A stretch of 64,000 nucleotides of DNA from Ilyobacter_A sp963668015 (lineage in GTDB: Bacteria > Fusobacteriota > Fusobacteriia > Fusobacteriales > Fusobacteriaceae). Where the stretch lies: NCBI GenBank assembly GCA_963668015.2, contig CAXXCR010000027.1:1-64000 (forward strand), given 5' to 3'. A program made the position numbers and the translations under genes. Position 1 is the stretch's first letter, and every line of letters starts with the position of its first letter. The notes beneath the pieces were generated by a model. The model did not search any database, was not told where the DNA came from, and saw nothing but the letters and a program-made list of their open reading frames with translations. Positions 25,986 to 34,622 of the stretch are shown here, piece by piece.

Positions 25986-26479
25986 TTCAATCTCCTTATA
26001 AGGAATACAAGTTCGTAGGCTCTGCTTGCAATCTTGTATTTTACCAGGTAATTCCTGGTTTCCTCTATATTTTTCCAAGAACCGTCTTTTACCCTGCTTG
26101 GGCCAGCATTATATGCTATAAGAGTCTTTTCCACATCGCCTTCATACTTATCCATAAGATATCTTAGGTACATTACCCCGACCTCTATATTATGTGCCGG
26201 ATTATATAGATTGTAGAAGTCCGAATCTTTGGCATTTTTTTTAAGTATCCACTCCGCAGTACTGGGCATAACCTGCATCAGACCTGTTGCCCCTTTATTT
26301 GAAACTGCATCCTTGTTAAAATTACTTTCAATTTTTATTATAGCAAATATAAGTTTCTTGTCAACTTTAAATCTCTTTGATGCCTCATTTACTTCATCAT
26401 AATACTTCATAGGAAAAAAATAAAGTAAAAAGGCTGCTAAAAGTACCGGCAGTGCCGGTACAAGATATTTTAATTTCAT
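25982..26479 (-). CDS. Membrane-anchored lytic transglycosylase (SLT domain)
   Basis: About 165 residues. An N-terminal signal anchor (about 4-24) is followed by a goose-lysozyme-like SLT domain that cleaves peptidoglycan to 1,6-anhydro products. The catalytic Glu is in AIIKIESNFNKDAVS; ATGLMQVMPSTAEW and IAYNAGPSRV are the standard SLT motifs II and III. The start at 26479 follows GGAGAATAACTTT, 4 bp after the trmL stop. Its link with the hydrogenase gene next door is positional; the protein is a normal cell-wall enzyme. Confidence 0.92.
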   Translation of the reverse strand: MKLKYLVPALPVLLAAFLLYFFPMKYYDEVNEASKRFKVDKKLIFAIIKIESNFNKDAVSNKGATGLMQVMPSTAEWILKKNAKDSDFYNLYNPAHNIEVGVMYLRYLMDKYEGDVEKTLIAYNAGPSRVKDGSWKNIEETRNYLVKYKIASRAYELVFLIRRLK

Positions 26480-26483
26480 AAAG

Positions 26484-26942
26484 TTATTCTCCAAAATCAA
26501 AATCTAACTGCCTCATAGCCTCATATAATATTATCGCTGCAGAATTTGACAGATTGAGGGACCTCCCCATTTTAATCATAGGAATTTTTATACAGGTATC
26601 CGAATTTACATTTAATATCTCTTCCGGTATACCTCTTGATTCCGGTCCAAAAACTATAAAATCGTCCTCTTTATATTTCACATCACTGTATCTTTGATCA
26701 GTTTTTGTTGTTGCATAATAGAAATTAGAATCTGGATGCTTGCTTATAAGTTCATCTAAAGATTCATGTATATGCACATCTACCAGGTGCCAATAATCAA
26801 GGCCCGCTCTCCTTACACTTTTTTCATCCAGTGAAAAAGCAAATGGCTTTATTATGTGCAAAGAGGTGTTTGTAAGTACACAGGTTCTTCCTATATTCCC
26901 TGTATTGTATGGTATTTCAGGATTCAGTAAAACTATATTCAT
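26484..26942 (-). CDS. trmL: tRNA (cytidine/uridine-34-2'-O)-methyltransferase TrmL
   Basis: A 152-residue SPOUT-fold methyltransferase that modifies the wobble base of leucine tRNAs. Three SPOUT motifs are visible: NTGNIGRTCVLTNTSLHIIK, VFGPESRGIPEEIL (the SAM-binding knot) and IPMIKMGRSLNLSNSAAIIL. Length is normal for TrmL (about 155). It heads the trmL-slt-TM1266 unit and starts 22 bp after the large sensor kinase. Confidence 0.94.
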   Translation of the reverse strand: MNIVLLNPEIPYNTGNIGRTCVLTNTSLHIIKPFAFSLDEKSVRRAGLDYWHLVDVHIHESLDELISKHPDSNFYYATTKTDQRYSDVKYKEDDFIVFGPESRGIPEEILNVNSDTCIKIPMIKMGRSLNLSNSAAIILYEAMRQLDFDFGE

Positions 26943-26964
26943 CTAATTGCTCCTTTGTCAATTT

Positions 26965-29900
26965 TTACTTTGGTATTTTCAAGCTTATTTTAGTCCATCT
27001 TTCCATCTCGGACTCCACTTCAATCTGCCAATTATGCTTTTCAAATATACCTTTGGCTATAGTGAGCCCAAGTCCGGTTCCATGAAGTTTTGAAGTCATA
27101 AGCGGCTCAAATATACGGGATAAATTGTCCATAGGTATCCCTATACCGTTGTCCAGTATACTCAGCTCATAGTGCCTTCCCCTATCAACCAGATTAAAGC
27201 TTATATATTTTTTCGGTTTTACATAGTCATAATTTTCAATTGAATTTTTAACTATATGGTGTATCGCTTTTTGGATTTTTTCACTTGCCATGTAAATTTT
27301 CAGTTCTGGAGGTATGTTTATATAAACATCTATACCGCTCAGTTCCATGCTCTCCTGAAACTCAACTATTACACTGTCAATTACATTTACAATAAATGCT
27401 TCTTTAAACACATAACTTGAATCATTCTGGTCAACATAATCTGTAACCTCGGACACCATATCTATTACTCTGTCCGCTTCTTTTATAACACCATCCATAT
27501 ACCTAGCCAGTTTTTTATCTTTGGAAAGTTTTCCTCTGGCAATGCTGGCAAAACCTTTTATGGTTGACAGCGGCGTCCTGAGTTCATGTACTATGGATTT
27601 TGAAAAATAACTCACTGTTTTTACTTTTTCATACTCAAGTTCTTTTCTCTCCAGGAACTTATTTTGCAAATATATAGACAAGTTAGATCTAAACATATCT
27701 AAAATTTCCCTTGCTTCATCATCCAAAACATTTTCTCCAGATTGCTCTAGCAAGAGTATTCCATAATTATTTTCTTCATATGATATTGGAATTACTGTTG
27801 TATTTCTAAATCTATCAAAGAACTCGTCGTTAGAGTAATAAGAAAAACTTTTAATAGAATAATACTTTTTGCCTTCAATTACAGCTGTTTTGGCTACAGG
27901 GTTTTCAGCTATTTTAACTCTTATACTATCCGCTGACAGTTCGAATTGCTCTATTTCATCTTCAGTCATGCTTTTGAAATCTATATAAGAATTTTTGCAC
28001 TTAAGCATCCCGTTTGTATCATCATATTCCAAAAAATAACTTTCTTTGAAGCCTAAATCCAATTTATTTACTAATATCAATAGTATATAGTAAACGGCTT
28101 TTTCTTTATTACTTTCATTATATATTACTGATGTCATTTTTTCTATAGATTTCAGTTTATTGAACATGTTTTGTATTTTCTCTCTTTTTTCCCTAATACC
28201 TTCATATAAGTTTGCATTTTTTATCGCTATGCTGGCTTGATATAAAAAGGAATCTATCTTTTCTTTATCCATGTCAATAAAAAAGTCTTCTTTATAACTT
28301 TTTAAAACCACAAGATATTCATACTTTTCTGATGCGATTATGGGAAGCATCAAAGCTGACTTTATATTCTCTTTAAAATATTTATCACATCTAAATTTGT
28401 TAAGAGCAACAGCTTTTTTTCTTGCCATAATTCCGTCTAAAAACTCAGTTTTCTTAAGTATAGCATCATTTTTTTGATTGTATCCATCTTGGAATATAAT
28501 CTTGTAACCTTTATTATTTTTTATGATTACTTGAGCTTTATCATACTCAAAAAGGTATTTTATCTTAGAAAAAAGTATTTTTATAACTTTATTTATATCC
28601 AAAGTCGAAGTCAATTCAGTATGTAGCTCCCTGAGGTTTTCAGCCAATATACGCTCCTCTTTTTCTTTAATGTATCTCTTATTAGCCTCCACTACCTCAT
28701 TTACAGATTCTTTAATCTTTAATAATGAATTAACTCTTACCTTAAGCTCCATTTTTTGAACAGGTTTTATCAGGTATTCATTTATTCCACTCTCAAAACC
28801 TCTCTCTAGACTATCCTTATTTGTTTTGGTAGTTAACATAATTATAGGAAGGTCGAAAAGAGAATATTTTTCTCTTATTTTTCCTGCAATCTCATAACCA
28901 GTTGTTCTTTTTAGCATTACATCAAGTATCATAATATCTATCTTATTATTTTCGAGTATTCTATAAGTTTCTTCAGCAGTTCTTGCCACAATAACACTGC
29001 AGTCCAAATTCGAAAGGTGGTTTAGAATAATCTGCAAGTTCATAAACTCATCTTCTACAACAAGTATCTTATATTTTTTATTCCCCCATTCATACTTTAC
29101 CAACTCTTTATCCAGGTTCCATACGAATTCCTTGTCTATATTCTGCTGTTCCGATATTTCTAAGGTAAAAGAAAAACAGCTTCCCTTACCCAATTCTGAA
29201 TCAACATATATTTTCCCATGATGCATCTCAACAAGTTCTTTTGTTATAGCCAAACCAAGTCCTGTTCCACCCAGTTCACTGTCACGTGATATCCCAACCT
29301 GCTCAAATGACTTAAATATCCTTTTAAAATCCTTGTTGGGTATCCCCACTCCAGTGTCTTCTACACTTATTTCTGCCATACCCTCTTTAAACCCACTGCT
29401 AACCATGATGCTACCATTTTTTGTAAACTTTATAGCGTTTTCAACCAGGTTGCTCAGGATATGATAAAGTTCTTTTATATCTGCATTTACAAGAGGATAT
29501 TTTTCAGGAACGTTATTTACAAGCACCACATCTTTATTCTTTATAAGATGGCTCAAGCTAAGTATAACCTCGTCTACAACCTTGCTTACATTAACCGGTG
29601 CAAATTGGAGAGGTTGCTCTTCCTTTCTAAGACTTGAAAAATCCATCATCTTGTCAACTATAGTCAAAAGGGTTTTCCCACTTTTACTTATTATTTTCAG
29701 GTTTCTTTTCTGTAGCTTATTAAGCCTGCCAAAATTCTCCTCTCCCAGGGACTCGGATATCTCTATTATTCCATTAAGCGGGTATAGGAGTTCTTCGGTA
29801 TTCTTTGCTAAAAATTCATTTTTCACCTTTTCCATAAGTTTTAGATTGGTGCTCATCTTGTTTATCCTCTCTCCAAGCCGCCCAAACTCATCCCTGCTCT

Positions 29901-30963
29901 CAACTTTTACCTTCTTGTCCAAGTTGCCATTCAGTATCTCCTCAACAGTTGCACCTATACTCTTCAAAGGCTTTGCCATATATGACACCAATACAGTTAT
30001 CGCTAAAAAGCCGAGAAAAAACACCATTAGGGATACAACCATTAAACTTAAGCCCATATTTACAAAAAAATTCTTTTCCGACAGGTCCATTTTATTCAAG
30101 AGTTTTTCAAAAAAATACTCGTTGTTGGTAACTCCCAACATCCCTATTTTTTCTCCGATATAGTTCCTAATAGGAAAATAAACTATTTCATAATTTCCAC
30201 TATCAGTGTTTACCTTTTCATAATAAAGGCTCCTCCCAGAAAGTATCTCGTTGAAAATTTTGCTTTTATCTGTATTTTTAGCAGAAAAGACAGGTACCGT
30301 ACTATATACTAGGTCTCCACCGCTGTAAATGGAAAGCTCTCTCTGAGTTAGCTTAGCTATTCTCTGGATAAACTCCATCCCAAGCTCACACAGGGCGTAA
30401 AACAAATATTTATCTCCACTTATCGTTCTTACAGGTTTGAAAATTTCATAGTAAATCTTGCCGTTATAGCTTATCAAACGCTTTACAACACCGTCCGACT
30501 TATACACTATTTCAAGTTCATCTTTGATTCCTGGCCTAATACTCTCATCTAAAATTGGGCTCTGTATGTAAGATCCACTTATAAATTTGGTATTCTCACC
30601 TGAAAAATGGTATATCTTGTCTTTTATATCTTCAAAAACTTCAAATTCAGAAAGTTTTTTGATGCCTTCACTTTTTATATCCAGCTCTCTTAAAAACTTC
30701 TGATTTGTAAGTATAAAGTCTGATTGATTGTCCAAAAGCTCATAAAAAAGTAAAAATGAATCTAAAGTCAAACGTTTATACTTTAAAAGGTCATAACTCT
30801 TATTTAAGCTTAACTCATTTTTAGCATTTTTTATAAAGTAATCCATTTCATTTTTCAAGTATCTAAGCAAGATGATATTATTTGAAACAAGAAGAAATAT
30901 AAGCAAAATAAGAAATATAAACATCAATTTTATTTTTATACTTAAATCCCTCAGTCTAGCCAT
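26965..30963 (-). CDS. Large hybrid sensor with two histidine-kinase cores and a receiver
   Basis: About 1332 residues. Order: transmembrane helix (about 10-32), periplasmic cache-like sensor (about 35-305), second helix, HAMP (about 330-380), first HisKA-HATPase, receiver (phospho-Asp in MILDVML, codon 28921-28923), GAF-like regions (about 770-1090), second HisKA-HATPase. The first H-box reads NTEELLYPLN: Glu (codon 29794-29796) replaces the phospho-His, though its ATPase is intact (LVENAIKFT, DTGVGIP, GGTGLGL). The second box is standard, VHELRTPLS, His codon 27586-27588. So only the C-terminal kinase can autophosphorylate in the usual way. The start at 30963 follows AAGGA; it lies 15 bp after ruvC. 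Signal and output are unknown. Confidence 0.88.
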   Translation of the reverse strand: MARLRDLSIKIKLMFIFLILLIFLLVSNNIILLRYLKNEMDYFIKNAKNELSLNKSYDLLKYKRLTLDSFLLFYELLDNQSDFILTNQKFLRELDIKSEGIKKLSEFEVFEDIKDKIYHFSGENTKFISGSYIQSPILDESIRPGIKDELEIVYKSDGVVKRLISYNGKIYYEIFKPVRTISGDKYLFYALCELGMEFIQRIAKLTQRELSIYSGGDLVYSTVPVFSAKNTDKSKIFNEILSGRSLYYEKVNTDSGNYEIVYFPIRNYIGEKIGMLGVTNNEYFFEKLLNKMDLSEKNFFVNMGLSLMVVSLMVFFLGFLAITVLVSYMAKPLKSIGATVEEILNGNLDKKVKVESRDEFGRLGERINKMSTNLKLMEKVKNEFLAKNTEELLYPLNGIIEISESLGEENFGRLNKLQKRNLKIISKSGKTLLTIVDKMMDFSSLRKEEQPLQFAPVNVSKVVDEVILSLSHLIKNKDVVLVNNVPEKYPLVNADIKELYHILSNLVENAIKFTKNGSIMVSSGFKEGMAEISVEDTGVGIPNKDFKRIFKSFEQVGISRDSELGGTGLGLAITKELVEMHHGKIYVDSELGKGSCFSFTLEISEQQNIDKEFVWNLDKELVKYEWGNKKYKILVVEDEFMNLQIILNHLSNLDCSVIVARTAEETYRILENNKIDIMILDVMLKRTTGYEIAGKIREKYSLFDLPIIMLTTKTNKDSLERGFESGINEYLIKPVQKMELKVRVNSLLKIKESVNEVVEANKRYIKEKEERILAENLRELHTELTSTLDINKVIKILFSKIKYLFEYDKAQVIIKNNKGYKIIFQDGYNQKNDAILKKTEFLDGIMARKKAVALNKFRCDKYFKENIKSALMLPIIASEKYEYLVVLKSYKEDFFIDMDKEKIDSFLYQASIAIKNANLYEGIREKREKIQNMFNKLKSIEKMTSVIYNESNKEKAVYYILLILVNKLDLGFKESYFLEYDDTNGMLKCKNSYIDFKSMTEDEIEQFELSADSIRVKIAENPVAKTAVIEGKKYYSIKSFSYYSNDEFFDRFRNTTVIPISYEENNYGILLLEQSGENVLDDEAREILDMFRSNLSIYLQNKFLERKELEYEKVKTVSYFSKSIVHELRTPLSTIKGFASIARGKLSKDKKLARYMDGVIKEADRVIDMVSEVTDYVDQNDSSYVFKEAFIVNVIDSVIVEFQESMELSGIDVYINIPPELKIYMASEKIQKAIHHIVKNSIENYDYVKPKKYISFNLVDRGRHYELSILDNGIGIPMDNLSRIFEPLMTSKLHGTGLGLTIAKGIFEKHNWQIEVESEMERWTKISLKIPK

Positions 30964-30978
30964 AGTCACCATTCCTTA

Positions 30979-31548
30979 CTATATATTCATAAGTTTTCTG
31001 AATTCTTTAGCACTTATTTTACCTTTTTTGATGGCATATGTATTTTTAATATCACAATTAGCAACTTTTAAATTTCCCCCTGAAAGGGTGTTTATATGTG
31101 TCACAGCTATTGCAAGTGCATCTGCTGCATCATCAGGTTTAGGGATACTCTCTAAATTTAAAACGTTCTTTACCATAATTTGTACCTGCTGTTTAGTAGC
31201 CCTGCCGTAGCCTGTTATCCCCATTTTTACCTGAAGTGGGGTATAGTCTCCTATTTCAACACCTTTTTTTTCACCACATAATATTATTACTCCTCTTGCC
31301 TGTCCAACCGAAATAACAGTCTTGTTGTTTTTAAAGTAATAAAGTTCCTCTACTGCCATATGGTCCGGATTATATTTATCTAAAATTTCACTCAGTTCTT
31401 CATCTATCTTTTTTAAACGTTTTGAAAGCTGCAGCCCTTTTTCTGTGTATATACACCCATAGTCCACAACACTGTATTTACCATTCCTATAATCCAGTAC
31501 GCCGTAACCGACAATTGCAGTTCCGGGGTCTATTCCGATAACCCTCAT
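30979..31548 (-). CDS. ruvC: Holliday junction resolvase RuvC
   Basis: A 189-residue RNase H-fold endonuclease that cuts four-way junctions with RuvAB. The acidic catalytic residues are in GIDPGTAIVGYG (Asp near 7), AVEELYYFKN (Glu near 68) and DDAADALAIAVTH (Asp pair near 140). Full length plus a short tail. AGAAGGAG precedes the ATG. RuvAB are not in the window; the gene is followed by the sensor kinase at 15 bp. Confidence 0.96.
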   Translation of the reverse strand: MRVIGIDPGTAIVGYGVLDYRNGKYSVVDYGCIYTEKGLQLSKRLKKIDEELSEILDKYNPDHMAVEELYYFKNNKTVISVGQARGVIILCGEKKGVEIGDYTPLQVKMGITGYGRATKQQVQIMVKNVLNLESIPKPDDAADALAIAVTHINTLSGGNLKVANCDIKNTYAIKKGKISAKEFRKLMNI

Positions 31549-31807
31549 TTTGGACTTCTCCTTCTTTATTATGTAAGTTAAAGTTTATCACAATTCCATA
31601 AAAAATTCTATGAAAATCTTTTGTTAATAGCATACTCAACATTTAGAAACTATTAGTAAAAATAACTCAAAATATCAAAAGCGACCCAAACAAATCCATT
31701 ACTATGTATTATAATATTTTTTTTGGAATACCAAAAGAGGATTTTAGTCTATTTTAAATATAATATTAGCATTAGTCTTTAAAAAGGGGGTTAATTAAAA
31801 AACTGCT

Positions 31808-32590
31808 ATGATAAAATATCTAAGTGAAATCAGCCACTACCCTCTTTTAAACAGAGAGGAAGAATACGAGATATCAAAATTAATCTCAACAGGAGATGAA
31901 ATCGCCAAAGAAAAACTTATCATCTCAAACCTTAGATTGGTTGTAAGTATTGCCAAACGCTATCTCCACTTCGGATTACCTATTCAGGATCTTGTCCAAG
32001 AAGGTACCATAGGCTTAATAAAGTCTGTGGAAAAATTTGACCCGGAGATGGGAAAACGTTTTTCAACATATGCTACCTGGTGGATAAAACAATCCATTAT
32101 GAGAGCTATAATAAACACTAACGGTATCTTGCGCTATCCTGCTTATGTACATGACAACCTGTCAAAAATAAAAAGATTTATCCATAAGTACCGTACAAAA
32201 TATAATTGTACTCCGTCAGTAAGTATAATATCTAAAGAACTTGATCTAAAACCTAAAGAGGTAAAAAAGTGTATCCAGATTTTTGATTACTCCTTTGTTT
32301 CACTGGAAGATACCTGGATAGAAAACTTTGACCTGCATTCAGTAATTGCTGACGAAAAATACTTTGAAGAAGACCTACTGTGGAAATACGAAGTAAAAGA
32401 ACTGTCTGCTTACGTAGACAAGCTTAATCATAGAGAAAAAGTGGTTCTTATAGGAAGATTTGGACTTTTTGGAAACAAATTAAAGACATTGGAAGAATTG
32501 GGTTTAGAATTCAACTTAACCCGTGAGAGGATCAGGCAAATTCAAATCTCTTCTATAAAAAAATTAAAAAAAATGATGACAGTAAATTAA
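31808..32590 (+). CDS. Alternative sigma-70 factor (group 2/3)
   Basis: A 260-residue sigma factor with no region 1.1. It has region 1.2 (YLSEISHYPLLNREEEYEIS), region 2 (IISNLRLVVSIAKRYLHFGLP, QDLVQEGTIGLIKSVEKFDP, FSTYATWWIKQSIMRAI), region 3 (PAYVHDNLSKIKRF) and region 4.2 (LTRERIRQIQISSIKKLK). Region 2.4 and 4.2 are RpoD-like, so it probably reads promoters near the housekeeping type. The only candidate ribosome site, AAGGGGG at 31784-31790, is 17 nt from the ATG, an unusual distance; an in-frame stop at 31796 rules out an earlier start. Single plus-strand gene among minus-strand units; what activates it is unknown. Confidence 0.9.
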   Translation: MIKYLSEISHYPLLNREEEYEISKLISTGDEIAKEKLIISNLRLVVSIAKRYLHFGLPIQDLVQEGTIGLIKSVEKFDPEMGKRFSTYATWWIKQSIMRAIINTNGILRYPAYVHDNLSKIKRFIHKYRTKYNCTPSVSIISKELDLKPKEVKKCIQIFDYSFVSLEDTWIENFDLHSVIADEKYFEEDLLWKYEVKELSAYVDKLNHREKVVLIGRFGLFGNKLKTLEELGLEFNLTRERIRQIQISSIKKLKKMMTVN

Positions 32591-32613
32591 AAAAGAAGCT
32601 TTAAGCTTCTTTT
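32591..32613. terminator. Two-way terminator between the sigma factor and trxB
   Basis: Palindrome AAAAGAAGCTT/AAGCTTCTTTT with T tracts, directly after the sigma-factor stop and at the trxB 3' end. Confidence 0.85.
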
Positions 32614-33535
32614 ATTTTTCGCTATTTTTTAAAAGGTATTTAATAGCCTCCATAGAAGCTATAGTCCCATCCGAAACTGCAGTAGTAACCTGCCTGACAG
32701 ACTTTGCTCTTACGTCTCCAGCTGCATATACCCCATCAACACCAGTCTCCATTTTATCATTTGTTACTATATAACCGTTTTCGTCTAGGTTTGCAAAACT
32801 CGAAAAGAGTTCTACATTATTTTTTGTCCCCAGATATAAAAATACATAGTCAACATCATACAATTCTTCTCCAGCTTCTTGAGCTACCAATACTTTTTCC
32901 ACATATCTGGATCCATCTATTTTTTTCAAGCTTGCACCGGTTGTTATTTCAACTTTATCACTTTCTAACAGAGCCTCATAGATTGCCCTATCACATTGAA
33001 GTTCACTTTCATCTGTAAATATCATGACCTTTTCAGCATACCTAGTTAAAAACAAAGCTTCATGCGCCAGTTCTTCTCCCTGGCCAAAAAGACTTACTGT
33101 AAGACCCTTTGTAAAGGCTCCGTCACAAGTAGCACAGTAAGATACTCCTTTTCCAACAAATTCTGTTTCTCCACTTATCTTGTTGAAAGAGTTCTTTGTC
33201 CAACCACTTGCGATTATAACAGACTTTGTTTTGTAGTTCTTAGTTGTTGTTTTGACAAGTTTTGGGGTTTCAAAGGTATCCAACTCAAGAAATATTCCCT
33301 CTTTTATCTCTACCCCATATCTTAAAGCGTGTTCCCTTTTCAGATCATAGAGTTCTTTTCCTGTTATTCCATCTGGAAAGCCAGGATAATTATCTATTTT
33401 ATGCGCAGATAAAAGACTGCCCCTTCCAGGAATTTCTATAACTAAAACCTTTAAGTTAGCTCTCCCAGCATATATAGCAGCCGTCAGACCTGCCGGTCCA
33501 CCACCTATAATTATCATGTCATAAACTTTTTCCAC
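32612..33535 (-). CDS. trxB: Thioredoxin reductase-like flavoprotein
   Basis: About 307 residues. FAD motif IIIGGGPAGLTAAIYAGRA, redox-active CATC (in CATCDGAF) and the NAD(P) region give a TrxR-type disulfide reductase. The NAD(P) loop reads VSLFGQGEELAHEA, which departs from the usual GGGDSAxEEA, so cofactor choice or partner (thioredoxin versus a flavoredoxin) may differ. The GTG at 33535 is preferred: GAGAGAG lies 9 nt upstream and gives MEKVYDMIIIGGGPAG; ATG at 33544 or 33553 is possible. It is just downstream of, and probably cotranscribed with, the ArsR gene. Confidence 0.88.
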   Translation of the reverse strand: MEKVYDMIIIGGGPAGLTAAIYAGRANLKVLVIEIPGRGSLLSAHKIDNYPGFPDGITGKELYDLKREHALRYGVEIKEGIFLELDTFETPKLVKTTTKNYKTKSVIIASGWTKNSFNKISGETEFVGKGVSYCATCDGAFTKGLTVSLFGQGEELAHEALFLTRYAEKVMIFTDESELQCDRAIYEALLESDKVEITTGASLKKIDGSRYVEKVLVAQEAGEELYDVDYVFLYLGTKNNVELFSSFANLDENGYIVTNDKMETGVDGVYAAGDVRAKSVRQVTTAVSDGTIASMEAIKYLLKNSEK

Positions 33536-33554
33536 AAAAATCATCTCTCTCAAA

Positions 33555-33833
33555 TTAGTCTTCTAAATCTAAGCTTTTTAAAACCCTTATAACAGCTTCA
33601 TCTGCTATACTGTAGCACACTTTTTTCCCGAATTTATCACATGTTATAAATCCAGAGTTTCTTAAGTGGGCCAAATGCTGACTCACGCTAGATTGTGAGA
33701 TTTTTAGCATATCTTCTATCTGCCCTACACAGATATTTTCTCCACCCTTTTTAACTAAAACATCCAGTATCCCTAGTCTTATGGGATTAGACATCATTTT
33801 CAACAATAATATAGCTCTGTCCATTTTCATCAT
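33555..33833 (-). CDS. ArsR-family winged-helix regulator
   Basis: A 92-residue ArsR/SmtB-type repressor. The recognition helix region is LKISQSSVSQHLAHLRNSGFI (about 44-64), followed by the wing CDKFGKKVCYSIAD. The metal-binding CxC of classical ArsR helix 3 is absent (only one Cys, in ENICVGQIED), while two other cysteines flank the wing. With a thioredoxin-reductase-like gene immediately downstream, a redox or persulfide signal is more likely than arsenic. GGAG lies 7 nt before the ATG. Confidence 0.86.
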   Translation of the reverse strand: MMKMDRAILLLKMMSNPIRLGILDVLVKKGGENICVGQIEDMLKISQSSVSQHLAHLRNSGFITCDKFGKKVCYSIADEAVIRVLKSLDLED

Positions 33834-33919
33834 TATTTACTCCTTGCCATATATTAATATTCTTACATTATTACATATTATACTATAACAGGTAGTTCAT
33901 GTCAAACATTGAAACAGTA

Positions 33920-34543
33920 TTAGGCCCCGAAAAGATTCCTCTTTTCTGCTCCCAGCGTTGTAACTCCGTTATGTCCAGGGTAAACCACAGTTTCTCCAGG
34001 ATAGTTCAGACATATTTTTTGCAGACTCCTCACTATATCATCATAGCTGCCTGTAGGCAGGTCCACTCTTCCGTACCCACTATTGAAAAGTGTATCTCCG
34101 CTTATCATTATTCTGTTCTCTTCACTATAAAAGCACTTGCTTCCCCTTGTGTGTCCAGGTGTATCTATAACAGTAAATCCGGCTACCTTATCTCCTTCTT
34201 TTAGGGTAACTACATCTTTACCGTTTCCCAGATCAAATTCATTCCCTGAAATCTGAGACGAAAGGCTGAGATTGGCGTTGTATAAAAATTCCTTATCTTC
34301 ATAGCCTATATAAAGGTCAATATCATTTTTGTATTCCAAAAGCTTTTCCAGTCCACCTATGTGGTCGTAGTGACCATGTGTGAACACTACCCTTTTCAAT
34401 ACCAAGCTGTTGCCTTCCAAAAAATCTATTAATGGCTTCAAGTTTTCTCCGCCTATATCAAAGAGGGTTGCATCTTCCTTATTTTCCCAAACCAAATATG
34501 AATTTGTAGCCATTCCGCCCAATAAAAAGTTTTTCACGTCCAT
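33920..34543 (-). CDS. Metallo-beta-lactamase-fold hydrolase (glyoxalase II-like)
   Basis: A 207-residue hydrolase with the dinuclear metal motif THGHYDHIGG (about 55-64), DTPGHTRGSKCFY (about 127-139), SGDTLFNSGYGRVD and VYPGHNG. These are the Zn/Fe ligands of the glyoxalase II and YcbL group. Length fits YcbL-type enzymes rather than full glyoxalase II, which has an added C-terminal domain. Substrate unknown; possibly a thioester. Single gene with GGAGGGG upstream. Confidence 0.86.
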   Translation of the reverse strand: MDVKNFLLGGMATNSYLVWENKEDATLFDIGGENLKPLIDFLEGNSLVLKRVVFTHGHYDHIGGLEKLLEYKNDIDLYIGYEDKEFLYNANLSLSSQISGNEFDLGNGKDVVTLKEGDKVAGFTVIDTPGHTRGSKCFYSEENRIMISGDTLFNSGYGRVDLPTGSYDDIVRSLQKICLNYPGETVVYPGHNGVTTLGAEKRNLFGA

Positions 34544-34585
34544 ATTTACCCCTCCACTTATCTATATTTATTCTAATATTTTAAT

Positions 34586-34622
34586 AAAAAAAAAGAGACT
34601 TGTCAAGCAAGTCTCTTTTTTT
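34586..34622. terminator. Terminator after ychF
   Basis: AAAAAGAGACTTG, 5-nt loop, CAAGTCTCTTTTT: a 13-bp stem with tracts on both sides, directly after the ychF stop. Confidence 0.9.

Noticed and set aside
33555..33833. Arsenic-resistance operon
   Set aside because: No arsenate reductase or efflux gene is near, and the CxC metal site is missing.
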